NCBI GenBank assembly: GCA_037178675.1
Contig: JAYMGJ010000339.1
Location: 1-32,250 of the forward strand
Source: Scleroderma bovista
Taxonomy: Eukaryota; Basidiomycota; Agaricomycetes; Boletales; Sclerodermataceae
Length of the DNA: 32,250 nt
Direction: 5' to 3'
Shown here: positions 30,825 through 32,250 of the stretch, one piece after another
Numbering within the stretch: position 1 is the first letter of the stretch
Layout of the letters: every line of letters starts with the position of its first letter
Program-made: the position numbers and the translations under genes
The notes under the pieces: generated by a model
The model's input: only the letters and a program-made list of their open reading frames with translations
Told to the model about the DNA's origin: nothing
Database searches by the model: none

Positions 30825-31063
30825 TACCAGACCAGATCAGTTGCATATTTAGTAATAATTATACATATTGTGCTGACCAATAATAAGGATACCGGTCTTG
30901 TGTGGGCTGGTGCTACACATACCGGTAGTATACTGAGCGGTGGTGACCATACCAGTAGCATACCGGCTAGTAGTGACCATACCGGTAGCTACCAGACCAG
31001 ATCAGTTGCATAGCGATTGGTAATAATTATACACATTGTACTGGCCAATAATAAGGATACCGG
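30825..31063. repeat. Direct repeat of about 72 bp around an ACCGGTAG-rich core
   Basis: The first copy is 30,825-30,895 and the second 30,990-31,063. Both start TACCAGACCAGATCAGTTGC and end CCAATAATAAGGATACCGG. The 95 bp between them hold CATACCGGTAGTATAC, CCATACCAGTAGCATACCGG and CCATACCGGTAGC, close to the 30 bp unit at 22,411. LTR C starts exactly at the end of the second copy. Confidence 0.8.
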
Positions 31064-32250
31064 TGTGAGTCAAAGTGTGGACTTGGGTCGGAGTAATAAC
31101 CCAAACACAACACCAACAAAGGACTACGAAAAAGTGTGAGTGGTGGTTTACCTCCGCGGTGTCCAGAGAGGATGTGCTGAGGAGGGGGGAAGGGGATCTA
31201 CACCAACAGGGTGATGCAGACGGTGATGCAGGATACTCCTGGGGTACAGGAGTAATAGAAGACGAAGGGGATAGGTGTCTGGACTCATCCTAAAGCCTAG
31301 GAAGTGTCAAAGCGGGGATTGAGTTGACTGGGACTGAAGTAGCGATACTACACCTAGAGATTGGTGCAGCAAGGGGACAAGGGGGCTCCTGACGTCCAGA
31401 AGCAATAGGGAATGAAGGATTGACAGGCTAGACTCCGCTTGAGCCTAGAGAAAGACTTGGACTTGAATAGATTGGATAAAACTTGAATATCAGAGCCTTT
31501 AGACCTTCACTGAAGCCTACAAGACTCAAAGAGCTGAGGGGATACTGACTGAGAGAGACTGAGAGAGGGATAATTTCGTGCTATTGGGTCCTTTTTTTTC
31601 ACTGGGCTGAGCCCAGGGGTTTAAATACATGGGGGGGCACAGCATTAAAGTACAAAAAGAGAAGGGAGTAAGCAGAATTTGTCAAGGATTGGTAAGGGAT
31701 TGGTAAGAGCTTTGTAAGGGGTTTGTAAGCGATCAGTAAGCAAGGGATAAGCAGGAATGAGTAAGCATAGGAAGCATGAATAAGCTGCTGAGTAAAGGAA
31801 TGAGTAAGCTGCATGACAAGATTGATTGGTAAGGGAGTGAGTCATCAGCTGAGTAATATACCAAAAATGCGAAAGGGATAGAGTAATACTGATGACAAGA
31901 GAGCATCAGTAAGCAAGGGATGAGTCACTGCACAGCAGAAGGAGTCATTGATGCACAGCCTAAGAAGTTTGATGGGGGGCTGTGTACCATCAGGAATTTG
32001 ATGGGACAACAATGGGGAAGATCTGGGATTAATAGGGGGATTGATCCGAGACAAAACAGCCACAAGAAGGGTACCAGGGGTCCAGAGGTCTTTTTGGGGG
32101 GTCAGCATACACTAAAGTATAGTGCATGTGTTCTAGCGCCGCTGAAGCGCAACCATGGGCTCCCTTGACGAGCTCTCTTCTGGGAAAGAACGAGAGAGGG
32201 TTCTTCTTCCTAATAGCACTATAAAGTGGGGGGAATAACTGTCATGGTGC
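31064..32250 (-). mobile_element. LTR copy C, reversed, continuing beyond the window
   Basis: Begins TGTGAGTCAAAGTGTGG, the reverse complement of the LTR end, and matches copy B (from 13,710) through the window end. It carries an extra stretch of about 41 bp near 31,765-31,805 (a partial duplication of the GGAATGAGTAAGC segment). The reversed TATA-like TTTAAATA is at 31,620. Internal retroelement sequence, if present, lies to the right. Its left flank is repeat DNA, so this is the outer end of an insertion. Confidence 0.85.

Overview
The window looks like repeat-rich chromosomal DNA of a basidiomycete, probably an Agaricomycete mushroom. Coding regions are cut by many 43-57 nt GT-AG introns, and the recognisable families (KDZ transposase, fungal TET/JBP dioxygenase, mushroom-type PIF/Harbinger, Ty3/Gypsy) are typical of that group. 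I see no convincing housekeeping gene, rRNA, tRNA or CRISPR array.

Left part (1-15,765): retrotransposon debris. Positions 1-1,156 are an old reverse-strand copy of a large LTR. It abuts a decayed gag-like/RT-start gene of another retroelement (1,157-2,798, minus). A Ty3/Gypsy element follows in scrambled order: integrase zinc finger and catalytic core (+, 4,329-5,123), then Gag-protease-RT-RNase H on the opposite strand (10,830 down to about 5,150), then the integrase C-terminus (+, 11,039-11,494), then a 2.06 kb LTR (+, 11,637-13,694). A second LTR of the same family lies in opposite orientation only 15 bp away (13,710-15,765), making a 4.1 kb near-perfect palindrome. A third copy enters at 31,064 and leaves the window. 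The LTR carries its own sense-strand open frame of about 130 codons, recognisable in three copies.

Right part (15,766-31,063): a DNA-transposon-like module. It holds the C-terminal 523 residues of a KDZ transposase (+, four exons), a previously unrecognised four-exon 216-aa gene on minus (18,026-18,818), and a TET/JBP-type 2-oxoglutarate/Fe(II) dioxygenase (+, 19,268-20,527, damaged). A ~70 bp minisatellite (21.24-22.25 kb), a 30 bp ACCGGT-rich repeat, an eight-exon Zn2Cys6/coiled-coil gene on minus (29,018 to 23,154) and a divergent Ser/Pro-rich gene on plus (29,484-30,699) follow. A complete 3.5 kb PIF/Harbinger element (23,772-27,288) with about 60 bp inverted termini, a Myb-like gene and a DDE transposase gene sits inside the coiled coil of the Zn2Cys6 gene. 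Removing it with one AAT copy restores the reading frame exactly.

Taken together, 15.77-31.06 kb may be one large KDZ-family transposon carrying a DNA-base-modifying dioxygenase plus accessory regulators, trimmed at both ends by the same LTR family. Transposase with TET/JBP is a known basidiomycete pairing; the extra genes as cargo are my inference. Many genes carry in-frame TGA codons where CGA would fit, suggesting loss of methylated CpG.
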